Shown in pieces: positions 1-9,318 of a DNA stretch of 64,000 bases. The DNA lies in contig NC_007954.1 in NCBI RefSeq assembly GCF_000013765.1, positions 2,976,001 to 3,040,000 of the forward strand, in the 5' to 3' direction. A program made the translations under genes and the position numbers. How positions within the stretch are numbered: position 1 is the first letter of the stretch; every line of letters begins with the position of its first letter. Below the pieces are notes generated by a model that made no database searches, was not told the origin of the DNA, and was given only the letters and a program-made list of their open reading frames with translations. This DNA is from Shewanella denitrificans OS217. GTDB lineage: Bacteria > Pseudomonadota > Gammaproteobacteria > Enterobacterales > Shewanellaceae.

Positions 1-1151
1 ACTACTTCAGCTGGATCTTCATAAGCAGAAGCCATAGACGCGATTAGCGCTTGAACGCGGGAGTCTTCAGCTTTTAATTCGCTAGTCTTGATCACTTCGC
101 CTAATAATAGACCGATTTTAACGCGACGCTCAGCTTGTTCAGTGAATAGTTCAGCAGGAAGCTCAGGCATGTTCTTAGTCTGGCCACCAAAACGTTGCAT
201 TGCTTGCTTACGCAACACTTCAACTTCACCGTCGATTAATGCGCTAGGAATAGTCACGTCATTTGCCGCGAGTAAACCATTGATCACTTGCTCTTTCACG
301 TTAGCTTTAAGCGCTTGCTCAAGTTCACGGGTCATGTTCTTACGGATTTCAGCTTTCAATGCGTCTACGCCGCCTGAAGTGATACCGAACAAAGTCGCGA
401 ACTCATCGTTAACTTCTGGTAATTGCGCCGCTTGAACTTCAGTGAGGGTAATAGCGAATTTAGCCGCTTTACCTTTTAAGTTTTCAGCGTGGTAATCTTC
501 AGGGAAGCTAACTTCGATATCGAAGGTTTCACCGGCTTTATGGCCAGTAACACCAGTTTCAAAACCTGGGATCATACGGTTACTGCCGATTTCAAGTTCG
601 AAATCATCAGCCTTGCCACCGTCAAACTCTTCACCATCGATTGAACCAACAAAATTCATTTTCACTTTGTCGCCTGCAGCACTTGCGCGCTCAACAACGG
701 CAAAGGTTGCATGCTGCTTACGAAGTGTTTCAATCATTGCATCTAAATCGGCATCGTTAACTTCAGCTTTAGGCTGTTCAACGGCGATAGTGTCAAGACC
801 CGTTAAGGTAATTTCTGGATAGATTTCGAAGGTAGCAACAAACTCAAAGCTTTCACCCACAGACTTGCCAGGCATAAAGGTTGGTGCGCCAGCTGGGTTT
901 AATTTCTCAGCAATGATAGCTTCGATAAAGTTGCGTTGCATCACTTCACCCATCACATCTTGACGGATAGCTTGGCCATAACGCTTGTTAATTTCGCTTA
1001 ACGGTACCTTGCCTGGACGGAAACCAGGAAGACGCGCGCGCTTAGCTTCACGTGTGATACCGTCTTTTACCATTTTTTCAATTTGTTCAGCAGGAACAGA
1101 AATAGTTAGGCGACGACCTAGGCCTTCAGTTGTTTCAACAGAAACTTGCAT
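1..1151 (-). CDS. tig: Trigger factor, C-terminus cut by window edge
   Basis: Ribosome-associated chaperone with peptidyl-prolyl isomerase activity that meets nascent chains at the exit tunnel. About 383 codons are present. The family is usually about 430 residues, so roughly the last 50 residues lie beyond position 1. The N-terminal ribosome-docking domain carries the signature GFRPGKVP near residue 43, followed by an FKBP-like middle domain (GSIDGEEFDGG, NRMIPGFE) and the start of the helical C-terminal domain. The ATG at 1151 is preceded by a good ribosome binding site (CGAGG, 7-8 nt away). In this lineage the gene normally leads into clpP-clpX-lon, which would lie to the left of the window. 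Confidence 0.97.
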   Translation of the reverse strand, partial: MQVSVETTEGLGRRLTISVPAEQIEKMVKDGITREAKRARLPGFRPGKVPLSEINKRYGQAIRQDVMGEVMQRNFIEAIIAEKLNPAGAPTFMPGKSVGESFEFVATFEIYPEITLTGLDTIAVEQPKAEVNDADLDAMIETLRKQHATFAVVERASAAGDKVKMNFVGSIDGEEFDGGKADDFELEIGSNRMIPGFETGVTGHKAGETFDIEVSFPEDYHAENLKGKAAKFAITLTEVQAAQLPEVNDEFATLFGITSGGVDALKAEIRKNMTRELEQALKANVKEQVINGLLAANDVTIPSALIDGEVEVLRKQAMQRFGGQTKNMPELPAELFTEQAERRVKIGLLLGEVIKTSELKAEDSRVQALIASMASAYEDPAEV

Positions 1152-1368
1152 TGTATTACCTCGAAATATGTCTAAACATCCTTTAAATAGTCGAAAATTC
1201 AACTATTGATTATTCGTTTCTTGATGATTAATTGTGACTAACGCACATTTAAGTACTGCCAAAACTTTGCAGCGGCGCGAGTTGTTCTTTAGTTGATACT
1301 TATCAAGACGCGCCATTATAGCCAGCGTTTTCTATAGAGTCGAGCCTGAAAATGGCCATTTTGGCTAT

Positions 1369-1398
1369 AAAAAAAGCGACCTAAGGTCGCTTTTTTTA
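1369..1398 (-). terminator. Rho-independent terminator of the tRNA Pro-Arg-His operon
   Basis: A perfect GCGACC / GGTCGC stem with a 3-nt loop is flanked by A and T runs on both sides. It lies 37 nt past the 3' end of tRNA-His on the minus strand. The symmetric runs would also allow termination on the plus strand. Confidence 0.85.
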
Positions 1399-1434
1399 AT
1401 AATCGTGCGATAAATGCGCTACACGATGAAATAA

Positions 1435-1511
1435 TGGGGTGACTGATGGGGCTCGAACCCACGACAACCGGAATCACAATCCGGGACTCTACCAACTGAG
1501 CTACAATCACC
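1435..1511 (-). tRNA. tRNA-His(GTG)
   Basis: Full cloverleaf with anticodon GTG, an extra 5' G at position -1 typical of tRNA-His, a GGTTCGAGCC T-arm and an encoded CCA. The last gene of the Pro-Arg-His operon. Confidence 0.97.
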
Positions 1512-1519
1512 ACTGAAAA

Positions 1520-1596
1520 TGGTACGCCCGGCAGGATTCGAACCTGCGACCACCCGCTTAGAAGGCGGGTGCTCTATCCAACTGAGCTACGGGCGC
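1520..1596 (-). tRNA. tRNA-Arg(TCT)
   Basis: Cloverleaf with acceptor GCGCCCG pairing CGGGCGT, anticodon TCT in loop TTCTAA, T-arm GGTTCGAATCC and encoded CCA. It sits 8 nt upstream of tRNA-His in the same operon. Confidence 0.97.
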
Positions 1597-1724
1597 ATAG
1601 AACAAATTTTAACAAATCCTGTCAAGCATTGAACAAGTAGAAACTTGTTCCGTCATTACACACTAACTAATGACGTTAAATCTTGCACATCTACCACCGA
1701 ATTTACAAGCAGTAATGTTAAATG

Positions 1725-1801
1725 TGGTCGGTGATAGAGGATTCGAACCTCTGACCCTCTGCTCCCAAAGCAGATGCGCTACCGGGCTGCGCTAATCACC
1801 G
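1725..1801 (-). tRNA. tRNA-Pro(TGG)
   Basis: Intact cloverleaf starting CGGTGATTAGCGCAG with anticodon TGG and encoded CCA. It is the only intact member of a three-copy, 95-bp tandem series (5' ends at 1801, 1896 and 1991). The two upstream members are decayed. Confidence 0.97.
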
Positions 1802-1825
1802 AAAATTTTGCTTAGTATTTTGAGA

Positions 1826-1896
1826 CTACCGAGGGCAACCCTCTGCTCCACCCTTTCAAAGGGCCGTGATGCGCTACCAAACTGCGCTAATCACCG
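1826..1896 (-). pseudogene. Decayed tRNA-Pro copy 1
   Basis: The acceptor 5' strand and D-arm match the intact tRNA-Pro (CGGTGATTAGCGCAG). The anticodon stem-loop is replaced by a sequence holding the hairpin CCCTTTGAAAGGG, anticodon TGG is lost, and the T-arm, acceptor 3' strand and CCA are absent. It begins exactly 95 bp upstream of the intact gene. It would be transcribed with the operon but could not be a functional tRNA. Confidence 0.85.
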
Positions 1897-1920
1897 CAAA
1901 TCTTCTTTATTATTTGGAGC

Positions 1921-1991
1921 CTGTCGAGGGCACCCCTCTGCTCCACCCTTTCAAAGGGCCGTGATGCGCTACCAAACTACGCTAATCACCG
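1921..1991 (-). pseudogene. Decayed tRNA-Pro copy 2
   Basis: Nearly identical to the decayed copy 95 bp downstream, with the same hairpin-bearing anticodon arm and missing 3' half. It differs by a few substitutions, including one in the D-arm (GCGTAG for GCGCAG). The shared lesion means that the change preceded the second duplication. Confidence 0.85.
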
Positions 1992-2062
1992 GAAATCTTT
2001 ACAATAAATCTTTCTTAAAACTTCAACATCGCAGAAGCACTTGAAGCTCGAGAACGGAGCGC

Positions 2063-2091
2063 ATCTTAACGAGTCACCCCGTTAGCGTCAA
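2063..2091 (-). promoter_or_regulatory. Sigma-70 promoter of the tRNA Pro-Arg-His operon
   Basis: On the minus strand TTGACG (2086-2091) and TAAGAT (2063-2068) are separated by 17 bp and followed by a GC-rich discriminator, as in stringently controlled stable-RNA promoters. The surrounding gene-free stretch (about 1992-2348) otherwise holds only the folD leader, where I see no clear further structure. Confidence 0.75.
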
Positions 2092-2348
2092 TGCTTTTTT
2101 TATTGATTTAGTCTATCTGACTACTAATGCAGCAGCTTAGGTTGAGTTAGTGCGATTATCACCCTAGCGTGAATATAATATTCGCACTATCCACCATGAC
2201 AGCCCAAGTCCCCCCTGTTAGAATGACGACCGATTTCCCCTATGCCCAAATTAGAGTCACGCAACGATGCCGCCGACACTAGATGTCTTAATTAGCGCCA
2301 CGTGCTTTACTCTACCCAGCTTTCTCTACCCTGATAGGATCCTAAGCC

Positions 2349-3209
2349 ATGACAGCACAACTCATTGATGGCAAAGCGATAGCCCAAACTATTCGCTCAA
2401 CATTAAAACAAAAAGTCGCCGCACGCATTGAAGCGGGTAAGCGTGCGCCAGGCCTTGCGGTCATCTTAGTTGGACTGGACGCTGCCTCTAAAATTTATGT
2501 TGGCAGCAAACGCCGTGCCTGCGAGGAAGTGGGTTTTGAATCACGTTCGTTCGATTTAGACATCAATACCAGTGAAGCCGATTTACTCGCCCTTATTGAT
2601 AAATGCAACCAAGACCCAAGCATCGACGGCATTCTCGTCCAGCTGCCTTTACCTGAACATATCGATGATTCAAAAGTTATTGAGCGCATCCGCCCCGATA
2701 AAGATGTCGATGGATTTCATCCTTATAATGTCGGCCGATTAGCCCAGCGCATTCCCGTGCTGCGTCCTTGTACCCCACTTGGTATTATGACCTTAATCAA
2801 GTCCACGGGTGTAGATACCTACGGCTTAGATGCCACGATAGTAGGCGCCTCGAACATTGTTGGCCGCCCTATGACCTTGGAATTGTTGTTAGCGGGTTGC
2901 ACCACCACCACTTGTCACAGATTCACCAAAAATCTCGAGCAAAAGGTTCGCCAAGCAGATTTATTGGTTGTCGCCGTTGGTAAACCTGGGTTTATTCTCG
3001 GTGAGTGGATAAAACCTGGCGCTATCGTGATTGATGTGGGCATTAACCGCCTCGAAAATGGCAGCTTAGTGGGTGATGTGGAATTTGATGCAGCGTCACA
3101 ACACGCAGGCTTTATTACGCCAGTCCCTGGCGGTGTCGGTCCAATGACGATTGCCTGTTTACTTGAAAACACCTTGTATGCCGCTGAAACTTATCACGAC
3201 GTGAACTAA
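2349..3209 (+). CDS. folD: Methylenetetrahydrofolate dehydrogenase / cyclohydrolase
   Basis: Bifunctional cytosolic enzyme interconverting 5,10-methylene-, 5,10-methenyl- and 10-formyl-tetrahydrofolate in one-carbon metabolism. It has 286 residues, normal length. Visible family marks are the catalytic Tyr50 and Lys54 in KIYVGSKRRAC, the segment DKDVDGFHP near 118, the nucleotide-binding GASNIVGRPM near 166, and PVPGGVGPMT near the C-terminus. It is divergent from the tRNA-Pro operon and convergent with cysS, with a shared terminator in between. Confidence 0.97.
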   Translation: MTAQLIDGKAIAQTIRSTLKQKVAARIEAGKRAPGLAVILVGLDAASKIYVGSKRRACEEVGFESRSFDLDINTSEADLLALIDKCNQDPSIDGILVQLPLPEHIDDSKVIERIRPDKDVDGFHPYNVGRLAQRIPVLRPCTPLGIMTLIKSTGVDTYGLDATIVGASNIVGRPMTLELLLAGCTTTTCHRFTKNLEQKVRQADLLVVAVGKPGFILGEWIKPGAIVIDVGINRLENGSLVGDVEFDAASQHAGFITPVPGGVGPMTIACLLENTLYAAETYHDVN

Positions 3210-3277
3210 CCTTTGGTTTTAGCAAAATTATTCCATATAAAAGTTATTCAGTATGAAAAACAAAAATAAATAAATAC

Positions 3278-3307
3278 AAAAATGCCTGCAAATGTGCAGG
3301 CATTTTT
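3278..3307. terminator. Bidirectional terminator between folD and cysS
   Basis: Stem ATGCCTGCA / TGCAGGCAT with a 4-nt loop, flanked by an A run on the left and a T run on the right. It sits between the two convergent stop codons. Confidence 0.85.
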
Positions 3308-3360
3308 ATCAGGGCTTAATTATCGCCCAACGCGAGTTTTTTAATTGACTTTTTTCTAGC

Positions 3361-4740
3361 CTACTTCTTTTTCCAAGTAGTCCCATTTTCACCGTCTTCA
3401 AGCACCACACCTAGCTGATTTAGACGATCGCGCGCCACATCGGCCGCAGCCCAGTCCTTTTCAGTACGGGCACGGTTACGCTCGACAATCAGCGCTTCAA
3501 TCTCAGCCACTTCATCATCGCTGCCACTGCCTTTAAAGAAGGTCTCAATATCTACACTGACAATCCCAAGTACATCAGCAAGCTGCTTCATGCTCACCCC
3601 AAGGGCCGATGCGGCACCCATGTCCGTGGTTTTTAAGCGGTTAATTTCACGCACCATATCAAACAACACTGAATAGGCTTCTGGGGTATTAAAGTCATCA
3701 TTCATGGCAGATTTGAACTTAGTCACATACTCATCGGCAGGCGCTGCGGTTACAGTTAAATCCAAATCTTTGAACGCTGTGTATAAACGCTCTAGTGCTG
3801 AACGCGCCTGCTTAAGGTTGTCTTCAGAGTAGTTAAGCTGGCTGCGATAATGTCCAGATAGCAAGAAGTAACGCACGGTTTGCGCATCATAATGCTTAAG
3901 TACGTCCCTAATGGTGAAAAAGTTACCTAACGACTTAGACATTTTTTCACGGTCAACCATCACCATGCCTGTGTGCATCCAATAGTTCACATAAGGGGTG
4001 TCATGGGCACAGCAAGATTGAGCGATTTCATTCTCATGATGGGGAAACTGTAAGTCTGAGCCGCCGCCATGAATGTCAAAATGGGTACCTAAGTGCTTAC
4101 CGTTCATCGCTGAACATTCAATGTGCCATCCTGGACGACCCGCTCCCCAAGGTGACTCCCAGGTTGGCTCGCCAGGCTTTGACATTTTCCACAGCACAAA
4201 ATCCATCGGGTTTTGTTTGTTATGATCAATTTCAACGCGTGCACCCGCTTGAAGTTGGTCAATATTCTGCCCAGATAAACGCCCATACTCTTTATAGGAC
4301 GCCACACTGAATAACACGTCACCATCGGGAGCAACATAAGCATGGCCACGGTCTAGTAACCGCTGCACCATCTCAATGATTTCAGGCATATGCAAGGTCG
4401 CTTTCGGCTCAAAATCAGGCCTGACCATGTTAAGCGCATCAAAATCTTTATGCATTTCAGCGGTTAAACGCTCAGTCAACGCATCACAAGATTCATTATT
4501 TTCAGCGGCGCGTTTGATGATCTTGTCATCCACATCGGTAATATTACGCTGAAAATTTACTTCGTAACCTAGGTAACGTAGATAACGTACGATCATGTCA
4601 AAAGATACAAAAGTACGACCATGGCCAATATGGCATAAATCGTAAATAGTTATGCCACAAACATACATGCCAATTTTACCAGGGGTAATAGGTTTAAACT
4701 CTTGTTTCTCGCGGCTCATGCTATTGTAAATCTTCAACAT
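3361..4740 (-). CDS. cysS: Cysteinyl-tRNA synthetase
   Basis: Class I synthetase charging tRNA-Cys, 459 residues, normal length. The HIGH motif is at residues 37-40 (CHIGHGRTF). KMSKS follows in the REKMSKSLGNFF context near residue 266. The zinc ligands are apparent as Cys28 (YVCGIT), the cysteine in HIECSAM, and HHENE. The C-terminal anticodon-binding part is complete, ending in a lysine-rich tail. It is divergent from ppiB, a common arrangement in this lineage. Confidence 0.97.
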   Translation of the reverse strand: MLKIYNSMSREKQEFKPITPGKIGMYVCGITIYDLCHIGHGRTFVSFDMIVRYLRYLGYEVNFQRNITDVDDKIIKRAAENNESCDALTERLTAEMHKDFDALNMVRPDFEPKATLHMPEIIEMVQRLLDRGHAYVAPDGDVLFSVASYKEYGRLSGQNIDQLQAGARVEIDHNKQNPMDFVLWKMSKPGEPTWESPWGAGRPGWHIECSAMNGKHLGTHFDIHGGGSDLQFPHHENEIAQSCCAHDTPYVNYWMHTGMVMVDREKMSKSLGNFFTIRDVLKHYDAQTVRYFLLSGHYRSQLNYSEDNLKQARSALERLYTAFKDLDLTVTAAPADEYVTKFKSAMNDDFNTPEAYSVLFDMVREINRLKTTDMGAASALGVSMKQLADVLGIVSVDIETFFKGSGSDDEVAEIEALIVERNRARTEKDWAAADVARDRLNQLGVVLEDGENGTTWKKK

Positions 4741-4894
4741 TGATAGTTCTCTTTACGCTAAAATTTAAAGGCAAACTTTTTGCTGAGTCTAGCATGATGT
4801 ACGCCGTTTTGAACACCGCACTTTAAGCCACAGTTAAGATAAGTTAGAATCGCGCCACAGAAATCACTCTCGGTTATTATTTAGGTTATTATCC

Positions 4895-5389
4895 ATGATC
4901 ACTTTACACACTAGTGCTGGCGACATTACGCTACAACTTAACGACGAAAAAGCCCCTATCACAGCTGCTAACTTCATGAAATACGTTGAAGAGGGTTTCT
5001 TCGATGGCACTATTTTTCACCGCGTTATCGATGGTTTCATGATCCAAGGTGGCGGTTTCACTGAAGATATGACCCAAAAGACTCCAGGTGCTGCAATTAA
5101 AAACGAAGCCAATAACGGTTTATCTAACCGTAAAGGCACTGTTGCCATGGCCAGAACTTCTGATCCACATTCAGCGACAGCCCAGTTCTTCATCAATGTC
5201 GGCGATAACACTTTCTTAGATTTTAAAGCTGAGAACAGCCAAGGCTGGGGATATTGCGTATTCGGCGAAGTGGTTGAAGGCATTGAAATTGTAGAACAAA
5301 TCAAAGGCGTTGCCACGGGTAACCGCGGTATGCACCAAGATGTGCCATTAGAAGCTATCGTTATCAATAGCGTCAGCGTTAAGGCATAA
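4895..5389 (+). CDS. ppiB: Cyclophilin-type peptidyl-prolyl isomerase B
   Basis: Cytoplasmic cyclophilin that isomerises X-Pro bonds, 164 residues, with no signal peptide. The catalytic arginine lies in IFHRVIDGFMIQGG, and MARTSDPHSATAQFFIN carries the substrate-pocket Gln and Phe. The stop codon is only 4 nt from the proposed TTG start of lpxH, so the two are probably cotranscribed. Confidence 0.96.
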   Translation: MITLHTSAGDITLQLNDEKAPITAANFMKYVEEGFFDGTIFHRVIDGFMIQGGGFTEDMTQKTPGAAIKNEANNGLSNRKGTVAMARTSDPHSATAQFFINVGDNTFLDFKAENSQGWGYCVFGEVVEGIEIVEQIKGVATGNRGMHQDVPLEAIVINSVSVKA

Positions 5390-5393
5390 ATCT

Positions 5394-6149
5394 TTGGCGC
5401 AGACAGTGATGACTCAGGCTATTGCAACCAGGATAGAACAGCACACTGTCTTTGTGGGCGATCTGCATTTAAGTGCCGATCGCCCCGATATCAGCCAAGC
5501 TTTTTTAGCTTTTCTCAGTCATGGCTTAGATAATGTCGAGGCGCTGTACGTCCTTGGTGATTTATTTGAAGTCTGGATGGGCGATGATATTGCAGAGCCT
5601 TTCAGTTTAGAGATAGCGCGCGCACTGCAGCAAGTATCCCAGCGCATGCCAGTGTATTTCACCCAAGGTAACCGTGACTTTCTGGTGGGCAAGGACTTTT
5701 GCCAACGGGCAGGCATGACGCCCTTAGCGGATGTTCATTGCACAACACTTTATGGCATTCAAACTGTGATTTTACACGGTGATAGTCTGTGCACCTTAGA
5801 TGAAGCCTACCAAAAGTTTCGCCGTTTTCGCTCCATCAAGCTGGTTCGCTGGTTATACACTCAACTGCCTCAATCCCAACGCTTAAAGATTGCGCAAAAC
5901 ATTCGCAACAAGAGCAAAAAAGATAATCAGTATAAGAGCACTGAAATCATGGACGTTGAGCCACAAGCCGTCGATGCACTGCTTGAGCAAACTCACTCAA
6001 CCCGAATGATCCACGGCCACACCCATAGACCTGCGATTCATCAGCTTGCCAATAACAGGCAACGTCTGGTAGTCGGTGATTGGTATGATCAAGGCAGCAT
6101 ATTACGCATCGGACCATCCTTGTGCGAACTGAACTCACTGCCACTTTAA
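5394..6149 (+). CDS. lpxH: UDP-2,3-diacylglucosamine diphosphatase
   Basis: Lipid A pathway phosphoesterase that cleaves UDP-2,3-diacylglucosamine to lipid X at the inner membrane surface. The calcineurin-like metal motifs are in order: GDLHLS, LGDLFEVWMGDD, QGNRDF, LHGDSL and HGHTHRP. The frame opens with a TTG at 5394 that has AAGG 9 nt upstream, giving 251 residues. An ATG at 5409 is the alternative and would give 246. It is tightly spaced after ppiB, suggesting a two-gene operon. Confidence 0.95.
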   Translation: MAQTVMTQAIATRIEQHTVFVGDLHLSADRPDISQAFLAFLSHGLDNVEALYVLGDLFEVWMGDDIAEPFSLEIARALQQVSQRMPVYFTQGNRDFLVGKDFCQRAGMTPLADVHCTTLYGIQTVILHGDSLCTLDEAYQKFRRFRSIKLVRWLYTQLPQSQRLKIAQNIRNKSKKDNQYKSTEIMDVEPQAVDALLEQTHSTRMIHGHTHRPAIHQLANNRQRLVVGDWYDQGSILRIGPSLCELNSLPL

Positions 6150-6191
6150 CCTAAACTACTTTAGCCTAATCCACTATAGCTCAAGTCGCTA

Positions 6192-7040
6192 TTATTCTGC
6201 TTCTAAAAAACCCATGAATTGTTTATGCATAGCATCATTGCTGTCGAGAAATTTCTCTCCCAGTAAATGATCTAAGCCTTCAAAATTAATATGCGTACAT
6301 GAACCTTGAGTGCCTGCGGTATCCATTCGCTGGCAAAGCGCTTTTGCCATCAGATTGGAAGGCCATATTTCATCGTTTGAGCCAGTCAACAAGACAACGT
6401 CCCCTTTTATGTTTTCAACCGGAATACGTCCTTGACCCGCCTTCGCGTTTTGTAATGATTGGCTATATAAATCCAATAGCCCTTTGACTTCGCCTGTGGG
6501 CCTAAAAGGCACAAAATCTAACGCTTTGCCCCCTTGGGTCCAGCTCGAACTAGGCGTCTTAGTCCAGTCCTTTAAAAAGCCTGCCCATATTACAGAGCTC
6601 GGCGCAATGGCGACAACTTTAGAAAATAGTGGATCTTGTGATGCCAATAACAGGGATAACTCGGCCCCCTTTGACCAACCCACTAAGATAAGCCCATCTT
6701 GACGTACATTGGCTTGATTGAGTAGCCAGACTTTGGCCTTGGCAAAATACTCAAGGGGGATTTGTTCTAGCTCTTGCGGCAAGCCCTTGTCATTAAAATA
6801 GGCTAACGAAAGCACAGGGTGGCCCTCATGGGCAATCGCCTTCGCGAGACTCTCAGGCTTGCCCCCTTCTGCCCCCCCTAGCACTAACACGCCATATTGA
6901 GGACCAGCTTGGGTTGCGGGGTAAAAGTCGGCGGCTATCGCATCTGTTGCAACACTGAGTGTTTCAGCCCCCTGACTAATTGACGAGAACAATCCAGTCA
7001 AAGCACCAGTTAATACCAGGATAAGGCTTTTTCTCAACAT
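6192..7040 (-). CDS. Secreted alpha/beta hydrolase, BAAT-like C-terminal domain
   Basis: 282 residues starting with a signal peptide (hydrophobic core near residues 5-20, then SQGAE). The nucleophile elbow reads GWSKGAE near residue 121. A later LTGSNDEIWPS supplies an acid and GLDHLLG a histidine, completing a Ser-Asp-His triad. The order resembles the hydrolase domain of acyl-CoA thioesterase / bile acid-CoA acyltransferase (BAAT C-terminal) proteins. The substrate is unknown. It is convergent with lpxH and 98 nt downstream of the DUF885 gene on the same strand. Confidence 0.75.
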   Translation of the reverse strand: MLRKSLILVLTGALTGLFSSISQGAETLSVATDAIAADFYPATQAGPQYGVLVLGGAEGGKPESLAKAIAHEGHPVLSLAYFNDKGLPQELEQIPLEYFAKAKVWLLNQANVRQDGLILVGWSKGAELSLLLASQDPLFSKVVAIAPSSVIWAGFLKDWTKTPSSSWTQGGKALDFVPFRPTGEVKGLLDLYSQSLQNAKAGQGRIPVENIKGDVVLLTGSNDEIWPSNLMAKALCQRMDTAGTQGSCTHINFEGLDHLLGEKFLDSNDAMHKQFMGFLEAE

Positions 7041-7138
7041 AATTTTTATATTCCAAATAAAATCAGAGTATTACTAAATCATAAGTCAATTGTTTGCTGG
7101 CAATAACTGCCAGCAAACTTATGCCCACCATATTAGTA

Positions 7139-9007
7139 TTACAGATTGCTGGTCTCTTTTAAGGCCACAGCTGAACCTGCAGCTTCAGTGCTTGTATTGG
7201 CAATGTAGCTGTCGATGACTTGTTCGAGCAAATCTAGCGGCATGGCACCATTTTTAAGCACAGCATCATGAAACTCACGAATATCAAACTTATCCCCCAG
7301 TTTATCCATGGCTTTTTGACGTAGCTCAAGAATTTTTATCATGCCCACTTTATAAGCCGTGGCTTGACCAGGCATAACAATATAACGCTCAATTTCTGCC
7401 ACCACATCCCGCTCTGCCATACCTGTGTGGCTCGCCATATAGTCTATAGCTTCGGCTCGAGTCCAGCGTTTGTGATGTATACCTGTATCAACCACTAACC
7501 GCACCGCACGAAAGAGTTCTGCGCTAAGCCTGCCAATATTATCTTCAGGTTTTGACTGAAAACCTTGCTCAAACGCTACCCGTTCGGCATAGAGTGCCCA
7601 ACCTTCACTGTACGCAGTAAATGGCGCGAAGCGGCGAATGAGTGGCATGCCCTCAAGCTCCATGGCGATGGTCACTTGAAAGTGGTGCCCTGGGATCCCT
7701 TCATGATAAGCCAAGGTGCGCATGCCAAATTTTGGTGTAGTTTTCACATCGTAAAGATTGGCAAAAAAACGCCCTGGACGACTGCCATCAAGGGCTGGTG
7801 GCTGATAATAAGCACCCGGTGAGGTTTTTTCTTTAAACTCAGGAATACGCACCACTTCCATGCCCGCTTCTGGACGTATATTGAAAGCACTTGTTAGACC
7901 TTTATCGATTTCATCTAAAATAGTTTGATAATCAATAAGAATTTGCGCGCGCCCTGCATCTGAATCCTCATAATAATATTCAGGCTTTGCCGAGAAAGCG
8001 TCCATAGCAGCCAAGTAGCCAGAGTCAATGTTAACTCCCTGCTGTTTAAAAATAGTTAGCATTTCAGCTTGAATTCTCTCCACCTCCTGTAAACCTAAAT
8101 TATGTATGTATTCTGGGCTGTAATCTGTGGTGGTAAAGAATTTTAAAGCAAACTTATAAGCCTCTGCGCCTTGAGGTAGGCGCCAGTAACCATCATCATT
8201 TCCCGCCTTAGTTTTAAGGCCATCAAAATAATCAATCAACAGGCCATAGGCTGGGTATATTTGCTCATTGATAGCAATTTCAGTTTGGGACAATAAGCTT
8301 TGGCGCTGTTCTTGGGTTATATCTTCTGACTCATTGAGTTTTTTATCCAATGAAGCATAGAGAATATTTTCAAGTGGCGGGGTGGCCACAAAGGCGCGCA
8401 TCTCATCGAGCACACGTTCAATTACAAATAACGGCGGAATAATGCCTTTCTCTTCCCGCAGTTTAAGGCCAATTAATTGCTGGCTAAATTTACGCTCAAG
8501 CTCCCCTAAACGTGAAAGATAATTCTGTGCATCCTCGACGCTGTGTACCTGGTGGGATGATTCCATGAAACTTGGGAATTGATTTTGAATACCAAAAAGC
8601 TGATTGGCAGGATACGTATGATATTGGAACACCTCGGCCTTCTCAGCCATATTCAGCAGATACATGGCGACATTTTTAGTCATCAATTGCTCTTGGGATA
8701 GGCTTGCATCACTGTACTGTTCAAGGCCTTCACGGATCTGCTTTAAATGAGCAAACATCTCTTCGGTTCGCTCAGGCGCTTCATCATCAAGATGGGCATT
8801 ATGGCCCGTTATGCCTACCGACTCTAAAAAACCCAGTGAAGTGAGGGTTTCAGGATCGCTAAAAGCGACTTTAACCATTTCTCTGTCTAAAAAGGCCCTA
8901 AACATAAACGGTTTATCCGCATACCATTCATGAGCGGCAAATCCCGCGGTAACAGTCGCTAGCCCCAACGTGCCTGCACCAATCCATTTGAGTGTTTTCT
9001 TCAACAT
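7139..9007 (-). CDS. DUF885 family protein, probable zinc-dependent peptidase
   Basis: 622 residues with a single N-terminal hydrophobic segment (residues about 8-25), so it is exported or membrane-anchored. It has the DUF885 hallmark YHEGIPGHHFQ, a HExxxxH-like metal site, followed by YSEGWALYAE, which supplies a further glutamate. C-terminal MPGQATAYKVG is also typical. The start ATG has AAGGA 7 nt upstream. Members are thought to be metallopeptidases, but the substrate is not established. It is transcribed leftward, downstream of the TonB receptor terminator. Confidence 0.85.
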   Translation of the reverse strand: MLKKTLKWIGAGTLGLATVTAGFAAHEWYADKPFMFRAFLDREMVKVAFSDPETLTSLGFLESVGITGHNAHLDDEAPERTEEMFAHLKQIREGLEQYSDASLSQEQLMTKNVAMYLLNMAEKAEVFQYHTYPANQLFGIQNQFPSFMESSHQVHSVEDAQNYLSRLGELERKFSQQLIGLKLREEKGIIPPLFVIERVLDEMRAFVATPPLENILYASLDKKLNESEDITQEQRQSLLSQTEIAINEQIYPAYGLLIDYFDGLKTKAGNDDGYWRLPQGAEAYKFALKFFTTTDYSPEYIHNLGLQEVERIQAEMLTIFKQQGVNIDSGYLAAMDAFSAKPEYYYEDSDAGRAQILIDYQTILDEIDKGLTSAFNIRPEAGMEVVRIPEFKEKTSPGAYYQPPALDGSRPGRFFANLYDVKTTPKFGMRTLAYHEGIPGHHFQVTIAMELEGMPLIRRFAPFTAYSEGWALYAERVAFEQGFQSKPEDNIGRLSAELFRAVRLVVDTGIHHKRWTRAEAIDYMASHTGMAERDVVAEIERYIVMPGQATAYKVGMIKILELRQKAMDKLGDKFDIREFHDAVLKNGAMPLDLLEQVIDSYIANTSTEAAGSAVALKETSNL

Positions 9008-9175
9008 GCTTAGTCCTTAATATTATCAGTGGTAAATCCCTATCCAAATTAAGCGGGAAATCAATAAGATGTTTTCAATCCCAATCCGCAGGTTACAACA
9101 AGAAGCTAACATTAACAAAAAGGTCTAGTAACAAAATGTAATACCATCAGTATTAAGGCATCCTGATGAAATAAC

Positions 9176-9212
9176 ATAAAAAAAACCTTAGAAGCATAGG
9201 CCTCTAAGGGGT
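9176..9212 (-). terminator. Terminator downstream of the TonB receptor gene
   Basis: On the minus strand CCTTAGAGGCC pairs with TGCTTCTAAGG, followed by a run of eight T. It lies about 105 nt past the receptor stop. It is nearly the same hairpin as the one after mepM. Confidence 0.8.
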
Positions 9213-9246
9213 GTATTTATTACTAAAATCAGTTAATGATTAAAAC
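9178..9246. repeat. Direct repeat copy A flanking the TonB receptor gene
   Basis: About 68 bp, roughly 90% identical to 11752-11820. It begins with a terminator hairpin (CTTAGAAGC ... CCTCTAAG) and continues into a shared ATTTATTACTAAAA tract that lies outside the hairpin. The two copies are in the same orientation and bracket the receptor gene and its promoter. Confidence 0.8.
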
Positions 9247-9318
9247 GAATCTAACCTCAGCTCGGAATAATAATGCCATGATTATGATAACGCGCACGTG
9301 CTTCACACTTGGCGGTTT

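Noticed and set aside
1808..2044. 78-codon open reading frame on the plus strand.
   Set aside because: It runs antisense through the decayed tRNA-Pro copies and has a repeated structure only for that reason.
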